Assembly: GCA_029265125.1 (NCBI GenBank)
Contig: JAJUJX010000008.1
Span: 1 to 64,000 of the forward strand
Length of the DNA stretch: 64,000 bases
Reading direction: 5' to 3'
Source of the DNA: Tolumonas sp008015085
GTDB lineage: Bacteria > Pseudomonadota > Gammaproteobacteria > Enterobacterales > Aeromonadaceae
Numbering within the stretch: position 1 is the stretch's first letter; each line of letters opens with the position of its first letter. Position numbers and translations under genes: made by a program. Shown here in pieces: positions 23,399 through 32,658 of the stretch. The notes under the pieces are model-generated. The model was not told the DNA's origin, did no database searches, and worked only from the letters and a program-made list of their open reading frames with translations.

Positions 23399-24697
23399 TT
23401 AACCGATATGAGTTAAACCGCTCATATATGGACGCAGCACTTCCGGCACTTCAATCCGGCCATCTGCCTGCTGATAGTTTTCCAGCACAGCAACCAGCGT
23501 ACGGCCAACAGCCAGACCTGAACCATTCAGGGTGTGCAACAGCTGAGGTTTACCATCAGCACCACGCACACGAGCCTGCATGCGACGCGCCTGGAAATCA
23601 GTGCAATTAGAGCAGGAAGAGATTTCACGATAGGTATTCTGTGCTGGCAGCCAGACTTCCAAATCGTAAGTCTTCGCCGCTGAGAAACCCATATCGCCAG
23701 TGCACAGAGCCACAACACGGTATGGCAGACCTAAAAGTTGAAGTACTTTCTCTGCATGCCCAGTCATCTCTTCCAAAGCATCCCATGATTTTTCAGGATG
23801 AACCAGCTGCACCATTTCGACTTTATCAAACTGGTGCATACGGATCAGACCGCGAGTATCACGACCGTAAGAACCCGCTTCTGAACGGAAGCATGGGCTG
23901 TGTGCGGTCATTTTGACTGGCAAGGCTTTCTCATCGAAGATTTCATCACGGGCAATGTTGGTCAGTGGTACTTCAGCGGTTGGGATCAGTGAGAATTTAC
24001 GCACTTTACCTTCATCGTCGCCTTCACCATTGATAGCTGTGTGGAACAGATCTTCCGCAAATTTTGGTAACTGGCCAGTACCCAGTAAGCTGTCTGCGTT
24101 GACCAGATAAGGCACGTAGCATTCCGTATAGCCGTGTTGCTGGGTGTGCAGATCCAGCATGAACTGAGCCAGAGCACGGTGCATTCGGGCGATCTGACCT
24201 TTCAGTACAACAAAGCGGGAGCCGGAAATTTTAGTCGCGGTGGCAAAATCCAGACCACCGTTATCTTCACCTACCGCCACATGATCTTTGATTTCAAAAT
24301 CAAACTGACGCGGTGTTCCCCAGCGGCGAACTTCTACGTTCTCACTTTCATCTTTACCTACTGGTACAGTCTCTGCAGGGAGATTAGGTACCAGCAGAGA
24401 GATCTGACGCAGCTGTTCCAGGATTTCATCCTGCTGCTTTTTGCATTGCTCCAGCTCATCGCCCAGTGAGCCAACCTGCGCCATCAGCGGAGCAACATCT
24501 TCACCACGACGCTTGGCTTCACCAATCGCCTTAGAACGGGCATTACGTTCGGCCTGCAGTTCCTGAGTACGAGTCTGAAGCACTTTACGCTGTTCTTCCA
24601 GCGCGTTGATAGTAGCCACATCCAGTTTATAGCCACGCAGAGCCAGACGCTCAGCTGCTACTTCGATGTCACTACGCAGAAATTTAGGATCAAGCAT
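23399..24697 (-). CDS. serS: Seryl-tRNA synthetase
   Basis: SerS charges tRNA-Ser and tRNA-Sec. The 432-residue protein starts MLDPKFLRSDIEVAAERL and has the N-terminal long antiparallel coiled coil (about 25-105) that grips the tRNA variable arm. Class II motif 2 is seen as CFRSEAGSYGRDTRGLIRMHQF and motif 3 as LNGSGLAVGRTLVA. I start at 24697; a longer frame to 24787 adds 30 residues not found in the family. The gene follows rarA in the ftsK-lolA-rarA-serS order. The 141-bp gap to rarA may contain its own promoter. A terminator is present at 23341. Confidence 0.97.
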   Translation of the reverse strand: MLDPKFLRSDIEVAAERLALRGYKLDVATINALEEQRKVLQTRTQELQAERNARSKAIGEAKRRGEDVAPLMAQVGSLGDELEQCKKQQDEILEQLRQISLLVPNLPAETVPVGKDESENVEVRRWGTPRQFDFEIKDHVAVGEDNGGLDFATATKISGSRFVVLKGQIARMHRALAQFMLDLHTQQHGYTECYVPYLVNADSLLGTGQLPKFAEDLFHTAINGEGDDEGKVRKFSLIPTAEVPLTNIARDEIFDEKALPVKMTAHSPCFRSEAGSYGRDTRGLIRMHQFDKVEMVQLVHPEKSWDALEEMTGHAEKVLQLLGLPYRVVALCTGDMGFSAAKTYDLEVWLPAQNTYREISSCSNCTDFQARRMQARVRGADGKPQLLHTLNGSGLAVGRTLVAVLENYQQADGRIEVPEVLRPYMSGLTHIG

Positions 24698-24838
24698 GAT
24701 AAACCTGCAATATGCGAAATTATTGGAGTAATAGAACGATCCGCGACCATAAAGATGTCGTCGATAGCAGCAGTTTACCAAAAGCAACCGAATGCGGGTA
24801 CGTCCAAACGAGGATTATTCTGTTTTGATAGCGGAAGG

Positions 24839-26179
24839 TTAAGGTTTTGGATAACGACAAAAATCGGTTTGCGCATCCAGCCCGGCCAGATAGTCCAGTT
24901 TTTGCGCGATTTGCTTTTCAGCTCCCCGTTCAGAAGGTATGTAATATTTCCGCCCCTCCATCTCAGGAGGAAAATAACATTCTCCGGCTGCATAAGCTCC
25001 GGGCTCATTGTGTGCGTAGCGGTATTCTGCCCCATAACCAAGAGAAGCCATTAATTTGGTTGGTGCATTTCGAAGATGATGCGGCACTTCATAGCCTGGC
25101 TGGGTTTTCGCTTCCTGCAAAGCTGCATTCCAGGCCACATACACCGCGTTACTCTTGGGGGCACATGCTAAATAAACGACAGCCTGAGCAATCGCCCGTT
25201 CGCCTTCGGCTGGCCCTACTCGTTCAAAACAATCCCAGGCAGCCAGAGCTACCCGCATCGCGTTGGGATCAGCATTACCGATGTCTTCAGATGCAATAGC
25301 GAGCAGACGACGGGCTACATAGAGCGGATCGCCACCCGCTGCGACAATACGGGCATACCAATACAGACCGGCATTCGGATCTGAACCGCGGATAGATTTA
25401 TGAAATGCCGAAATCAGGTCGTAATAAACATCCCCCTGATTATCAAAACGGGCCACCTTTTCACCAGAAACGGCTGCCAGCAGATGTCTATCAATGTGTT
25501 TTTCACCATTGACGGTATCTGCCATGTCATTCAGTAACTCAAGATAATTCAGTGCTTTTCGGGCATCACCATCCACCAGCTGTACTAACGCATTTAAGAC
25601 GCCATCATCAAAACGCAGTTTTTCATTTGCTAAACCGCGCTGATCAGTCAGTGCCTGCTGCACAACCTGATGGATCTCGTCTTCATTCAGACGTTTAAGT
25701 AAATAAACACGAGCCCGTGAGAGCAATGCATTATTAAGTTCAAAGGAGGGATTTTCGGTCGTGGCACCGACAAAAATGATGGTGCCGTCTTCAATATGCG
25801 GCAGAAATGCATCCTGCTGACTTTTATTGAAGCGGTGAACTTCATCAACAAACAGCAGAGTACGCCGTCCGCGATAGCTATTATCTTTGGCCCGTTCAAT
25901 CGCCGCCCGGATCTCTTTTACACCCGAGGTCACCGCGGAAATTCGTTCAACATCAGCCTGACAATAGCGAGCCATCAACTCAGCTAATGTGGTTTTTCCA
26001 GTCCCCGGCGGCCCCCACAAAATCATGGAGTGACAATGCCCGGCTTCGATGGCGCGCCGCAATGGTTTTCCTGCTGCCAGCAGATGGCTTTGCCCAATAT
26101 ACTGCTCTAAACGCTCCGGCCGCATTCGCGCGGCCAGAGGACGAAAGTCAGAGGAAAAATCCAGCGACAGGTTATTCAT
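24839..26179 (-). CDS. rarA: Replication-associated recombination protein A (AAA+ ATPase)
   Basis: RarA (MgsA) is a clamp-loader-related AAA+ ATPase acting at stalled replication forks. The 446-residue length is typical. It has Walker A GPPGTGKT (residues 56-63), Walker B LLFVDEVHRF (about 108-117) and sensor 1 GATTENPSFELN. The C-terminal tetramerisation region contains GSDPNAGLYWYARI and EDIGNADP. Its start codon shares a base with the lolA stop (TGATG), indicating translational coupling. Confidence 0.95.
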   Translation of the reverse strand: MNNLSLDFSSDFRPLAARMRPERLEQYIGQSHLLAAGKPLRRAIEAGHCHSMILWGPPGTGKTTLAELMARYCQADVERISAVTSGVKEIRAAIERAKDNSYRGRRTLLFVDEVHRFNKSQQDAFLPHIEDGTIIFVGATTENPSFELNNALLSRARVYLLKRLNEDEIHQVVQQALTDQRGLANEKLRFDDGVLNALVQLVDGDARKALNYLELLNDMADTVNGEKHIDRHLLAAVSGEKVARFDNQGDVYYDLISAFHKSIRGSDPNAGLYWYARIVAAGGDPLYVARRLLAIASEDIGNADPNAMRVALAAWDCFERVGPAEGERAIAQAVVYLACAPKSNAVYVAWNAALQEAKTQPGYEVPHHLRNAPTKLMASLGYGAEYRYAHNEPGAYAAGECYFPPEMEGRKYYIPSERGAEKQIAQKLDYLAGLDAQTDFCRYPKP

Positions 26180-26802
26180 CAGCGCTGATCATCAACCATC
26201 ACACCTTCCGGTGTTTTGAAATTGAAGGTATCTGATTTGATAACCGGGTTAGCATTAAATGAAGAGAGCGTAAACTCACTGCGTTGCCCTTGAGCTTCGT
26301 TCACTTCCATCCGGGTAATATGATTCTGATTATCAAACACCATACGCAGGGATTCAATGCGCTGATCTTTCTGCTTACTGGTGATGGTGAAAGCAGAACC
26401 GTCCTGATCAATCAGATAGTTATTCCAGATTTTATCATCGGCACTGGAAATAAGCAGGAACGGCGTATTCACTACCGCTTTACTCAGGCTCATCACGGTC
26501 ACCTGTTCCACAAAAGGATCATATAACCAGACTGCTTTACCGTCAGAGACGATCAGGTTGTCATCCGGTTTTTTCGCTTCCCAACGGAAACGATCCGGAC
26601 GCTGCAGCACCATTTCACCACTGCCATTTTGTAGTGGCTTACCCTGCGCATCTACCACCTGTTGTTCAAAATGAGCACTAAACTGGCGAATACTCGCCAG
26701 TTTTTTCTTCAAGGCAGCACCGTCATCAGCCAATGCATTGAAACTCAATGACCACACACAGGTAGTCAAACCAACAGCACACCACTTAGTTAGATTTCTC
26801 AT
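26179..26802 (-). CDS. lolA: Outer-membrane lipoprotein carrier protein
   Basis: LolA ferries lipoproteins across the periplasm from LolCDE to LolB. The 207-residue precursor has a signal peptide ending NALA (cleavage near residue 25). The mature protein carries the expected FSAHFEQQVVDAQGK, RPDRFRWEAKKP and WLYDPFVEQVT strands of the half-barrel. Position between ftsK and rarA is the conserved gammaproteobacterial order. It is separated from ftsK by one base and overlaps rarA by one, so the three should be one transcript. Confidence 0.96.
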   Translation of the reverse strand: MRNLTKWCAVGLTTCVWSLSFNALADDGAALKKKLASIRQFSAHFEQQVVDAQGKPLQNGSGEMVLQRPDRFRWEAKKPDDNLIVSDGKAVWLYDPFVEQVTVMSLSKAVVNTPFLLISSADDKIWNNYLIDQDGSAFTITSKQKDQRIESLRMVFDNQNHITRMEVNEAQGQRSEFTLSSFNANPVIKSDTFNFKTPEGVMVDDQR

Positions 26803-26803
26803 A

Positions 26804-29431
26804 TCAATCTCTCATCGATGATGGAGCCAGCACTTCACGCTGTCCATTACTACCTGGTGCACTGACAATTCCCTGTGCTTCCATCTGCTCAATCAAACGA
26901 GCAGCACGGTTGTATCCGATTTTAAAACGCCGCTGAACGCTGGATGTAGAACCTCTGCGCGATTCCACCACGAACTCCACCGCCTCATCAAACAATGGAT
27001 CTAAATCTTCATCGCGGCTGGTCTGTTCACCGGGCAGTGCATTTTCTGCCGTAATTTCGCCATTCAGAATTTCATCAATATAATTCGGCTCACCACGTAA
27101 TTTCCAGTCATCCACAATGCGGTGAACTTCATTATCGCTGACGAAGGCACCATGCACGCGAGTTGGCGTGCTTTCGCCTGCCGGCATATACAGCATGTCC
27201 CCCATACCCAACAGAGCTTCCGCACCTTGTTGATCGAGAATGGTTCGGGAGTCGATCTTCGATGATACCTGGAACGAAATACGGGTCGGAATATTGGCTT
27301 TGATCAGACCGGTAATAACATCCACTGACGGACGCTGTGTCGCCAGAATCAGGTGAATACCTGCTGCACGTGCTTTTTGGGCAATACGGGCAATCAGCTC
27401 TTCAACTTTCTTACCGACCATCATCATCATGTCGGCAAACTCGTCAACAACCACAACAATGTGCGGTAAGCGTTCCAGATCCGGCGCTTCTTCATCAAAG
27501 GAATCGCCCGGACGCCAGAACGGATCTTTGATTGGATTACCGGAATCAATCGCTCCGCCGATCTTGGCGTTATAACCTTTAAGGTTACGCACACCCATCA
27601 CCGACATCAGTTTATAACGACGTTCCATCTCGCCAACACACCAGCGCAGCGCATTCGATGCGTCTTTCATGTCAGTCACGACCTCGGTCAGCAGATGAGG
27701 AATTCCCTCATAAACAGACAGCTCCAGCATTTTCGGGTCGATCATGATGAAGCGAACCTCTTCCGGCGTTGCTTTGTAGAGCATCGAAATGATCATCGCG
27801 TTCACGCCAACTGATTTACCGGAGCCGGTCGTCCCGGCAACCAGTACGTGAGGCATTTTCGCCAAATCAACCACTGATGGTTCACCAGCAATATCCTGAC
27901 CCAGCACCAGCGTCAATGGGCTGGATGCCTGACGGAACTGTTCACTATCCAGTACTTCACGCAGGTGCACGGTCTGCCGGTAGCGGTTTGGCAACTCCAG
28001 ACCGACATATGGTTTACCCGGAATAACTTCAACGACACGCACACTCACCGCAGAGAGCGAACGCGCTAAATCACGTGACAGTCCTGTGATCTTGCTCGCT
28101 TTCATGCCCGGAGCCAGATCCAACTCAAAACGGGTGATCACTGGGCCTGGATAAACACCCACAACACGAGCCTGAACGTTGTAATCAGCCAGCTTGGATT
28201 CCACCAGGCGCGCAATACGATCCAGCTCTTCCTTACTCATGCTCTGCACTTTCGGGGGCGGATTATCCAGCAAAGAGAATGCAGGCAAATCACCAATCGC
28301 AGCTTTCTTCTTGGCCTTTTCAATTAACGCCTGCTCTGCCAGTTGTAATGGTGTTGGCGACGGCGAGACAGCTGCCGCAGGAACTGCAACTGATGATGCT
28401 ACTACGGCAGGTACAGTAGTGTCTGACTGCGGATCCTGCTCATTACTCCACGGTAGTGACGGTTCCCAATCATCTTCATCCTCCAACGCAGACCAGCTGG
28501 CAGTGAAAGTTGGTTCACTGCGGCCAGAAGTCGCCTTGGGCGCTGATATGTTGAATTCAGGTTCACGACGTTCATTCACATTAGTTATCGGTGTAACCGG
28601 AATTTCATCGTCTTCGTCATCATCCTGTTCATCTGTCGCAACCACAGCAGGTTTACGGCTAAAGGAGAAACGAGGCGAACTACGACGAGGCATCAGATCA
28701 GCATCAGCACCCACACCAACAGGTGACGGCATGAAATCATCTTCATCGTCATCATTAAACATATCACCGTCACCAACAGCGTCGTGATTCACCCGTTGAT
28801 AGCCGGCTTTACCTGCAAACCAACCGACAATCCGGGCAGGCAAGCTATAAACAAAACCCAGAGAACCAGTAACAGCCTCGCCAATTTTCTCGGCCAGCAT
28901 CAACCATGACCAACCGGTAAACAATGTAATGCTGGCCGCCATCAGGCAAAGCAATACCAACGTTGTTCCCAGCTGACCAAAAATGGGCAGAATAGCAGTA
29001 TAAAGCATGTCACCAATCAGGCCGCCGGATGAAAAATTATGAATATCTGTGAAATTCATACTTCCCATAGCCGACATGGAAAGGAACAGGGCAATGAAAC
29101 CAATAATCCGCAGCCCTACCGCGAAATAATCCACTTCCAGCAGGCGATAAGGTTTCCAGAAAATTGCCCAGCCCAGCGCGACTACCAACACAGGGATCAA
29201 ATAAGCAAAGACCCCGAAAACGAAAAACATCAGATCAGCCAGCCATGCTCCGGCATTACCGCCAGCATTATGGACTTTCACACCCCATGCAGTTTGTGAC
29301 CATCCCGGATCTGAAGGGTGATAGGTAAATAAAGAAAGCAGCATGAATAGCGCGGCTACACTTAAAATTATTAGCCCCGTCTCAAAAATCCGCCGAAACC
29401 CTGACATCGGCGTAAACTTTCCAGCAGCCAA
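26804..29431 (-). CDS. ftsK: DNA translocase FtsK
   Basis: FtsK couples septum formation to chromosome dimer resolution at dif. The 875-residue protein has four to five N-terminal membrane helices (about 17-175), then a low-complexity acidic, Ser/Pro-rich linker (about 215-360) that is much shorter than in E. coli. The RecA-like motor has Walker A AGTTGSGKS (532-540) and Walker B IVVVVDEFADMMMM. The winged-helix gamma domain that reads KOPS and activates XerD lies at the end (SVQRRFKIGYNRAARLIEQM). It is the first gene of the ftsK-lolA-rarA unit and lies 169 bp from the lrp end. Confidence 0.96.
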   Translation of the reverse strand: MAAGKFTPMSGFRRIFETGLIILSVAALFMLLSLFTYHPSDPGWSQTAWGVKVHNAGGNAGAWLADLMFFVFGVFAYLIPVLVVALGWAIFWKPYRLLEVDYFAVGLRIIGFIALFLSMSAMGSMNFTDIHNFSSGGLIGDMLYTAILPIFGQLGTTLVLLCLMAASITLFTGWSWLMLAEKIGEAVTGSLGFVYSLPARIVGWFAGKAGYQRVNHDAVGDGDMFNDDDEDDFMPSPVGVGADADLMPRRSSPRFSFSRKPAVVATDEQDDDEDDEIPVTPITNVNERREPEFNISAPKATSGRSEPTFTASWSALEDEDDWEPSLPWSNEQDPQSDTTVPAVVASSVAVPAAAVSPSPTPLQLAEQALIEKAKKKAAIGDLPAFSLLDNPPPKVQSMSKEELDRIARLVESKLADYNVQARVVGVYPGPVITRFELDLAPGMKASKITGLSRDLARSLSAVSVRVVEVIPGKPYVGLELPNRYRQTVHLREVLDSEQFRQASSPLTLVLGQDIAGEPSVVDLAKMPHVLVAGTTGSGKSVGVNAMIISMLYKATPEEVRFIMIDPKMLELSVYEGIPHLLTEVVTDMKDASNALRWCVGEMERRYKLMSVMGVRNLKGYNAKIGGAIDSGNPIKDPFWRPGDSFDEEAPDLERLPHIVVVVDEFADMMMMVGKKVEELIARIAQKARAAGIHLILATQRPSVDVITGLIKANIPTRISFQVSSKIDSRTILDQQGAEALLGMGDMLYMPAGESTPTRVHGAFVSDNEVHRIVDDWKLRGEPNYIDEILNGEITAENALPGEQTSRDEDLDPLFDEAVEFVVESRRGSTSSVQRRFKIGYNRAARLIEQMEAQGIVSAPGSNGQREVLAPSSMRD

Positions 29432-29571
29432 AACTATACTCCTTATTGGAAAGCGATAATTATGCGTCCGAGAACATGATACAGAACGATGCCCAGACTT
29501 GAATTCTGCGGCATATTATAAGCGGTCATGCGGGAAGTAGGTACAATTCTGTTGCGTGGGATTAGACATAA

Positions 29572-29593
29572 GCCCGTGCAGAGTGACACGGGC
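29572..29593 (-). terminator. Hairpin downstream of lrp
   Basis: GCCCGTG / CACGGGC with an 8-nt loop starts 8 nt after the lrp stop on the minus strand. The following bases are not a clean T-run, so efficiency is doubtful. Confidence 0.5.
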
Positions 29594-29600
29594 AGAATGT

Positions 29601-30092
29601 TTAACGGGTGTTAATGACCAGACGGCTGGTTTGCTTCACCTCTTCCATCACGACATATGTACGGGTATCACTGACACCCGGTAAACGCAGCAGAGTTTCA
29701 CCCAGTAACCGGCGATAAGCTGACATGTCAGGAACGCGCGTCTTTAACAAATAGTCAAAATCACCAGAAACCAGGTGACATTCCTGAATTTCTTCTAGTG
29801 AAAGAACGGCTTTATTAAATCCTTCGAATACATCCGGAGCCCCTTTCTGCAAAGTGATTTCAACAAACACCAGCAAAGAAGCTTCCAGATAGTGTGGATT
29901 CAGAATAGCGGTATAGCCTTCAATAAAACCTTGTCTTTCAAGACGTCTTACACGTTCAAGACAAGGAGTCGGGCTTAAACCGACACGTTTTGACAGCTCA
30001 ACATTCGAGATGCGGCCATCTTGTTGCAGTTCATTCAGGATGTTTCTATCTATACGATCCAAATCCCTGAGTCTGATCTGTTCTTCCAGCAT
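29601..30092 (-). CDS. lrp: Leucine-responsive regulatory protein
   Basis: Lrp is a global feast/famine regulator of amino-acid metabolism that binds leucine or alanine. The 163-residue length is as in E. coli (164). The N-terminal helix-turn-helix is ILNELQQDGRISNVELSKRV followed by GLSPTPCLERVRRLE, and the C-terminal RAM ligand domain includes CHLVSGDFDYLLK (about residues 105-117). It is divergent from ald. The 162-bp region between them contains a palindrome (30119) and an Lrp-like site (30219), which suggests that it controls ald and perhaps itself. Confidence 0.95.
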   Translation of the reverse strand: MLEEQIRLRDLDRIDRNILNELQQDGRISNVELSKRVGLSPTPCLERVRRLERQGFIEGYTAILNPHYLEASLLVFVEITLQKGAPDVFEGFNKAVLSLEEIQECHLVSGDFDYLLKTRVPDMSAYRRLLGETLLRLPGVSDTRTYVVMEEVKQTSRLVINTR

Positions 30093-30118
30093 TTCCTTCC
30101 ACCTTAGATATGAAACAC

Positions 30119-30131
30119 AGTGATAATCACT
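30119..30131. promoter_or_regulatory. Palindrome upstream of lrp
   Basis: AGTGATAATCACT is a perfect 13-nt palindrome (6-bp arms), 27 bp before the lrp start codon. It could be an operator in the lrp promoter or leader. It does not match the Lrp consensus well, so the binding protein is unknown. Confidence 0.4.
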
Positions 30132-30218
30132 AATTGTTTTATAATGAACAAACTAAACTTTTATAAGATCATAGTCCGGCTATGTCAATATTCTTTCCCA
30201 TTTCAAACCAGGCAAAAA

Positions 30219-30233
30219 CAGAATAATCATCTG
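30219..30233. promoter_or_regulatory. Lrp-like site before ald
   Basis: CAGAATAATCATCTG matches the published E. coli Lrp consensus YAGHAWATTWTDCTR at 12 of 15 positions, including both CAG/CTG ends. It lies 22 bp before the ald start. The match is by eye. Confidence 0.45.
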
Positions 30234-30254
30234 ACTCTTTGAGGAGATACCAGC

Positions 30255-31385
30255 ATGATCATCGGCGTACCTAAAGAAATAAAAATCCATGAATATCGCA
30301 TAGGTATGACACCAGCCAGTGTACGCGAATTGACCGCAAGAGGCCACACTGTACTGGTAGAAACTGATGCAGGCAAAGCAATCGGTTTCACTGATACGCA
30401 GTATTCTGCTGCAGGTGCTGAAATTACAGGCTCTGCAGCCGATATTTTTAAAACCGCAGATATGATTGTGAAAGTAAAGGAACCGCAGGAAATTGAGCGA
30501 TCTTTGTTGCGGCCAAATCAAATTTTATTCACTTATTTGCATCTGGCTCCCGATCGCCTGCAAACGCAGGATCTGCTGAAAAGTGAGGCTATCTGCATTG
30601 CTTATGAGACAGTAACCGATGACAAAGGTGGGTTACCACTACTGGCCCCCATGTCAGAAGTAGCAGGTCGCATGGCGGTACATACCGGAGCGTCAATACT
30701 AGAGCGATCACACGGCGGTGCAGGTATTTTATTAAGCGGAGTCCCTGGTGTTGCTCCCGCTAAAGTGGTTATTCTGGGTGGTGGCGTGGTTGGCTCCAAT
30801 GCAGCACGTATTGCAATCGGTATGCGGGCCGATGTGACAGTGTTGGACAGAAATACTGATACTTTACGAAAATTAGATAACGAATTCAGAGGCGCCGCCA
30901 AACTGATTTATTCTACCGCTGAAGCCATTGAGCACGCGGTGCTTGACGCTGATTTGCTCATTGGTGGTGTTTTATTACCCGGAGCAGCTGCCCCGAAGTT
31001 GGTCACAGCTGCAATGGTCAAAAAAATGAAAGATGGCTCCGCGATTGTCGATGTGGCTATCGATCAAGGCGGTTGTGCGGAAACATCTCACGCGACTACC
31101 CATAAAGATCCCACTTATATCATCGACGGTGTAGTGCATTATTGTGTTGCTAACATGCCAGGAGCCGTTGCAAGAACGTCTACACAAGCACTCAATAATG
31201 CTACATTGCCTTATATTATAAAATTAGCTGAACAGGGTTATGCAAAAGCGCTGGCAACCGACAAACATCTGCGTAAAGGGCTTAATGTTTACAAAGGCCA
31301 TCTGACCTGCGCTGAAGTGGCTGAAGCATTATCGCTGCCTTTTGTCTCAGCAGAACAGGCTTTGGGGCTACTCACCGAAAACTAG
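30255..31385 (+). CDS. ald: Alanine dehydrogenase
   Basis: Ald reversibly deaminates L-alanine to pyruvate and ammonium with NAD. The 376-residue protein begins MIIGVPKEIKIHEYRIGMTP. It has the catalytic Lys in MIVKVKEP (about residue 75) and His in YLHLAPD (about 96). The Rossmann motif is VVILGGGVVGSNAARIA (about 170-187), and NMPGAVARTSTQALNNAT is the strongly conserved C-terminal block. RBS GAGGAG. It is divergent from lrp, an arrangement that implies alanine/leucine-responsive control. A strong terminator follows. Confidence 0.95.
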   Translation: MIIGVPKEIKIHEYRIGMTPASVRELTARGHTVLVETDAGKAIGFTDTQYSAAGAEITGSAADIFKTADMIVKVKEPQEIERSLLRPNQILFTYLHLAPDRLQTQDLLKSEAICIAYETVTDDKGGLPLLAPMSEVAGRMAVHTGASILERSHGGAGILLSGVPGVAPAKVVILGGGVVGSNAARIAIGMRADVTVLDRNTDTLRKLDNEFRGAAKLIYSTAEAIEHAVLDADLLIGGVLLPGAAAPKLVTAAMVKKMKDGSAIVDVAIDQGGCAETSHATTHKDPTYIIDGVVHYCVANMPGAVARTSTQALNNATLPYIIKLAEQGYAKALATDKHLRKGLNVYKGHLTCAEVAEALSLPFVSAEQALGLLTEN

Positions 31386-31418
31386 CCAGCAAATCAGAAA
31401 TCAGTTGTTAACGAATAA

Positions 31419-31453
31419 ACAAGCAGATAACCTTTATTTTATCTGCTTGTTTT
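31419..31453 (+). terminator. Rho-independent terminator after ald
   Basis: A perfect 12-bp stem ACAAGCAGATAA / TTATCTGCTTGT with an 8-nt loop and a following TTT. Confidence 0.85.
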
Positions 31454-31487
31454 CAACTTCTTATAAATAAAAGCTATTTAATAGATA

Positions 31488-31510
31488 AAACCGATTGGTT
31501 TAATCGGTTT
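31488..31510. promoter_or_regulatory. Inverted repeat upstream of trxB
   Basis: The arms AAACCGATT / AATCGGTTT (9 bp, 5-nt spacer) lie 67 bp before the trxB start. A protein-binding operator or a leader hairpin is possible; no T-run of terminator type follows. Confidence 0.45.
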
Positions 31511-31576
31511 CTCCTGCTTTACCCCACGTAATTCATTTTTTATCATTTGGCTAATAAATTGTTAAAGGATATCGCC

Positions 31577-32533
31577 ATGAGCCAAGTAAAACACAGTAAG
31601 TTGCTGATCCTCGGATCAGGTCCGGCAGGCTACACTGCGGCAGTCTATGCTGCCCGCGCAAATCTGAATCCGGTATTGATCACAGGTATGCAGCAAGGCG
31701 GTCAGCTTACAACCACCACTGAAATCGAAAACTGGCCTGGCGATGCAGAAGGGCTGACCGGCCCGGCACTGATGGATCGAATGAAAGTACATGCAGAGCA
31801 TTTCGAGACCGAAATCATTTTTGATCATATTAATAAAGTTGAATTGCAGCAGAAGCCTTTCCGTTTGATCGGTGATACCAACGAATACACCTGTGATGCT
31901 TTAATCATCGCAACCGGGGCTTCCGCTCGCTATTTAGGTCTGGAATCAGAAGAGGCATTCAAAGGCCGTGGCGTATCAGCCTGTGCGACCTGTGATGGTT
32001 TCTTCTATCGTGGTCAAAAAGTCGCGGTAGTCGGTGGTGGTAATACTGCTGTAGAAGAAGCTCTGTATCTGTCAAACATTGCCTCTGAAGTTCATTTGAT
32101 CCACCGCCGTGATACGTTTCGCTCCGAAAAAATTCTGATTAAGCGTCTTTATGACAAAGTAGAACAAGGCATCATCAAACTGCACCTGGATCGTACTCTG
32201 GAAGAAGTGTTAGGTGACGAGATGGGGGTTACCGGTGTTCGCCTGCGCAGCACCAAAGATGATTCGCTCGAAGATCTGGATGTCATGGGCGCATTCATTG
32301 CCATCGGTCACAGCCCGAACACCGCGATTTTCGAAGGTCAGCTGGCAATGCAAAACGGCTATTTGAAAGTAAAAGGCGGCAGCGAAGGTTTTGCTACTCA
32401 AACCAGTATTGAAGGTGTATTTGCCGCTGGTGATGTCGCTGATCATATCTATCGCCAGGCGATTACCTCCGCAGGCACGGGCTGCATGGCGGCACTGGAT
32501 GCCGAGCGTTATCTCGATTCTCTGGAAAAATAA
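31577..32533 (+). CDS. trxB: Thioredoxin reductase
   Basis: TrxB is a flavoprotein that passes electrons from NADPH to thioredoxin. The 318-residue product has the FAD-binding GSGPAGYTAAVYAARA (residues 13-28), the redox-active pair Cys136-Ala-Thr-Cys139 in SACATCDGFF, the NADPH-binding VVGGGNTAVEEALYL and the C-terminal FAD motif FAAGDVAD. I start at 31577, where AAAGGAT precedes at proper spacing; the in-frame ATG at 31547 has no such signal. Monocistronic, with a terminator at 32553. Confidence 0.96.
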   Translation: MSQVKHSKLLILGSGPAGYTAAVYAARANLNPVLITGMQQGGQLTTTTEIENWPGDAEGLTGPALMDRMKVHAEHFETEIIFDHINKVELQQKPFRLIGDTNEYTCDALIIATGASARYLGLESEEAFKGRGVSACATCDGFFYRGQKVAVVGGGNTAVEEALYLSNIASEVHLIHRRDTFRSEKILIKRLYDKVEQGIIKLHLDRTLEEVLGDEMGVTGVRLRSTKDDSLEDLDVMGAFIAIGHSPNTAIFEGQLAMQNGYLKVKGGSEGFATQTSIEGVFAAGDVADHIYRQAITSAGTGCMAALDAERYLDSLEK

Positions 32534-32552
32534 TTTTCCGGTTACCTCAACG

Positions 32553-32577
32553 AATGCCGCTTGGTGCGGCATTTTTT
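32553..32577 (+). terminator. Rho-independent terminator after trxB
   Basis: AATGCCGC / GCGGCATT with a TTGGT loop and a TTTTTT tail. Confidence 0.9.
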
Positions 32578-32658
32578 ATGCCTCAAGCAGATACCATGAC
32601 AAACGCTGACCAGCTGGTTATTATCAAACTAAAGCGTATTAATTACTGACCGTCATTA

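Noticed and set aside
28194..28787. 197-residue plus-strand reading frame opposite ftsK
   Set aside because: It is Ser-rich, arises from the low-complexity FtsK linker read antisense, and has no ribosome-binding site.
22564..31418. TCAGTTGTCAACGAATAA (22564-22581) and TCAGTTGTTAACGAATAA (31401-31418), an 18-bp near-repeat in two intergenic regions
   Set aside because: One mismatch in 18 over a 64-kb window is expected about once or more by chance, and the flanks do not match.
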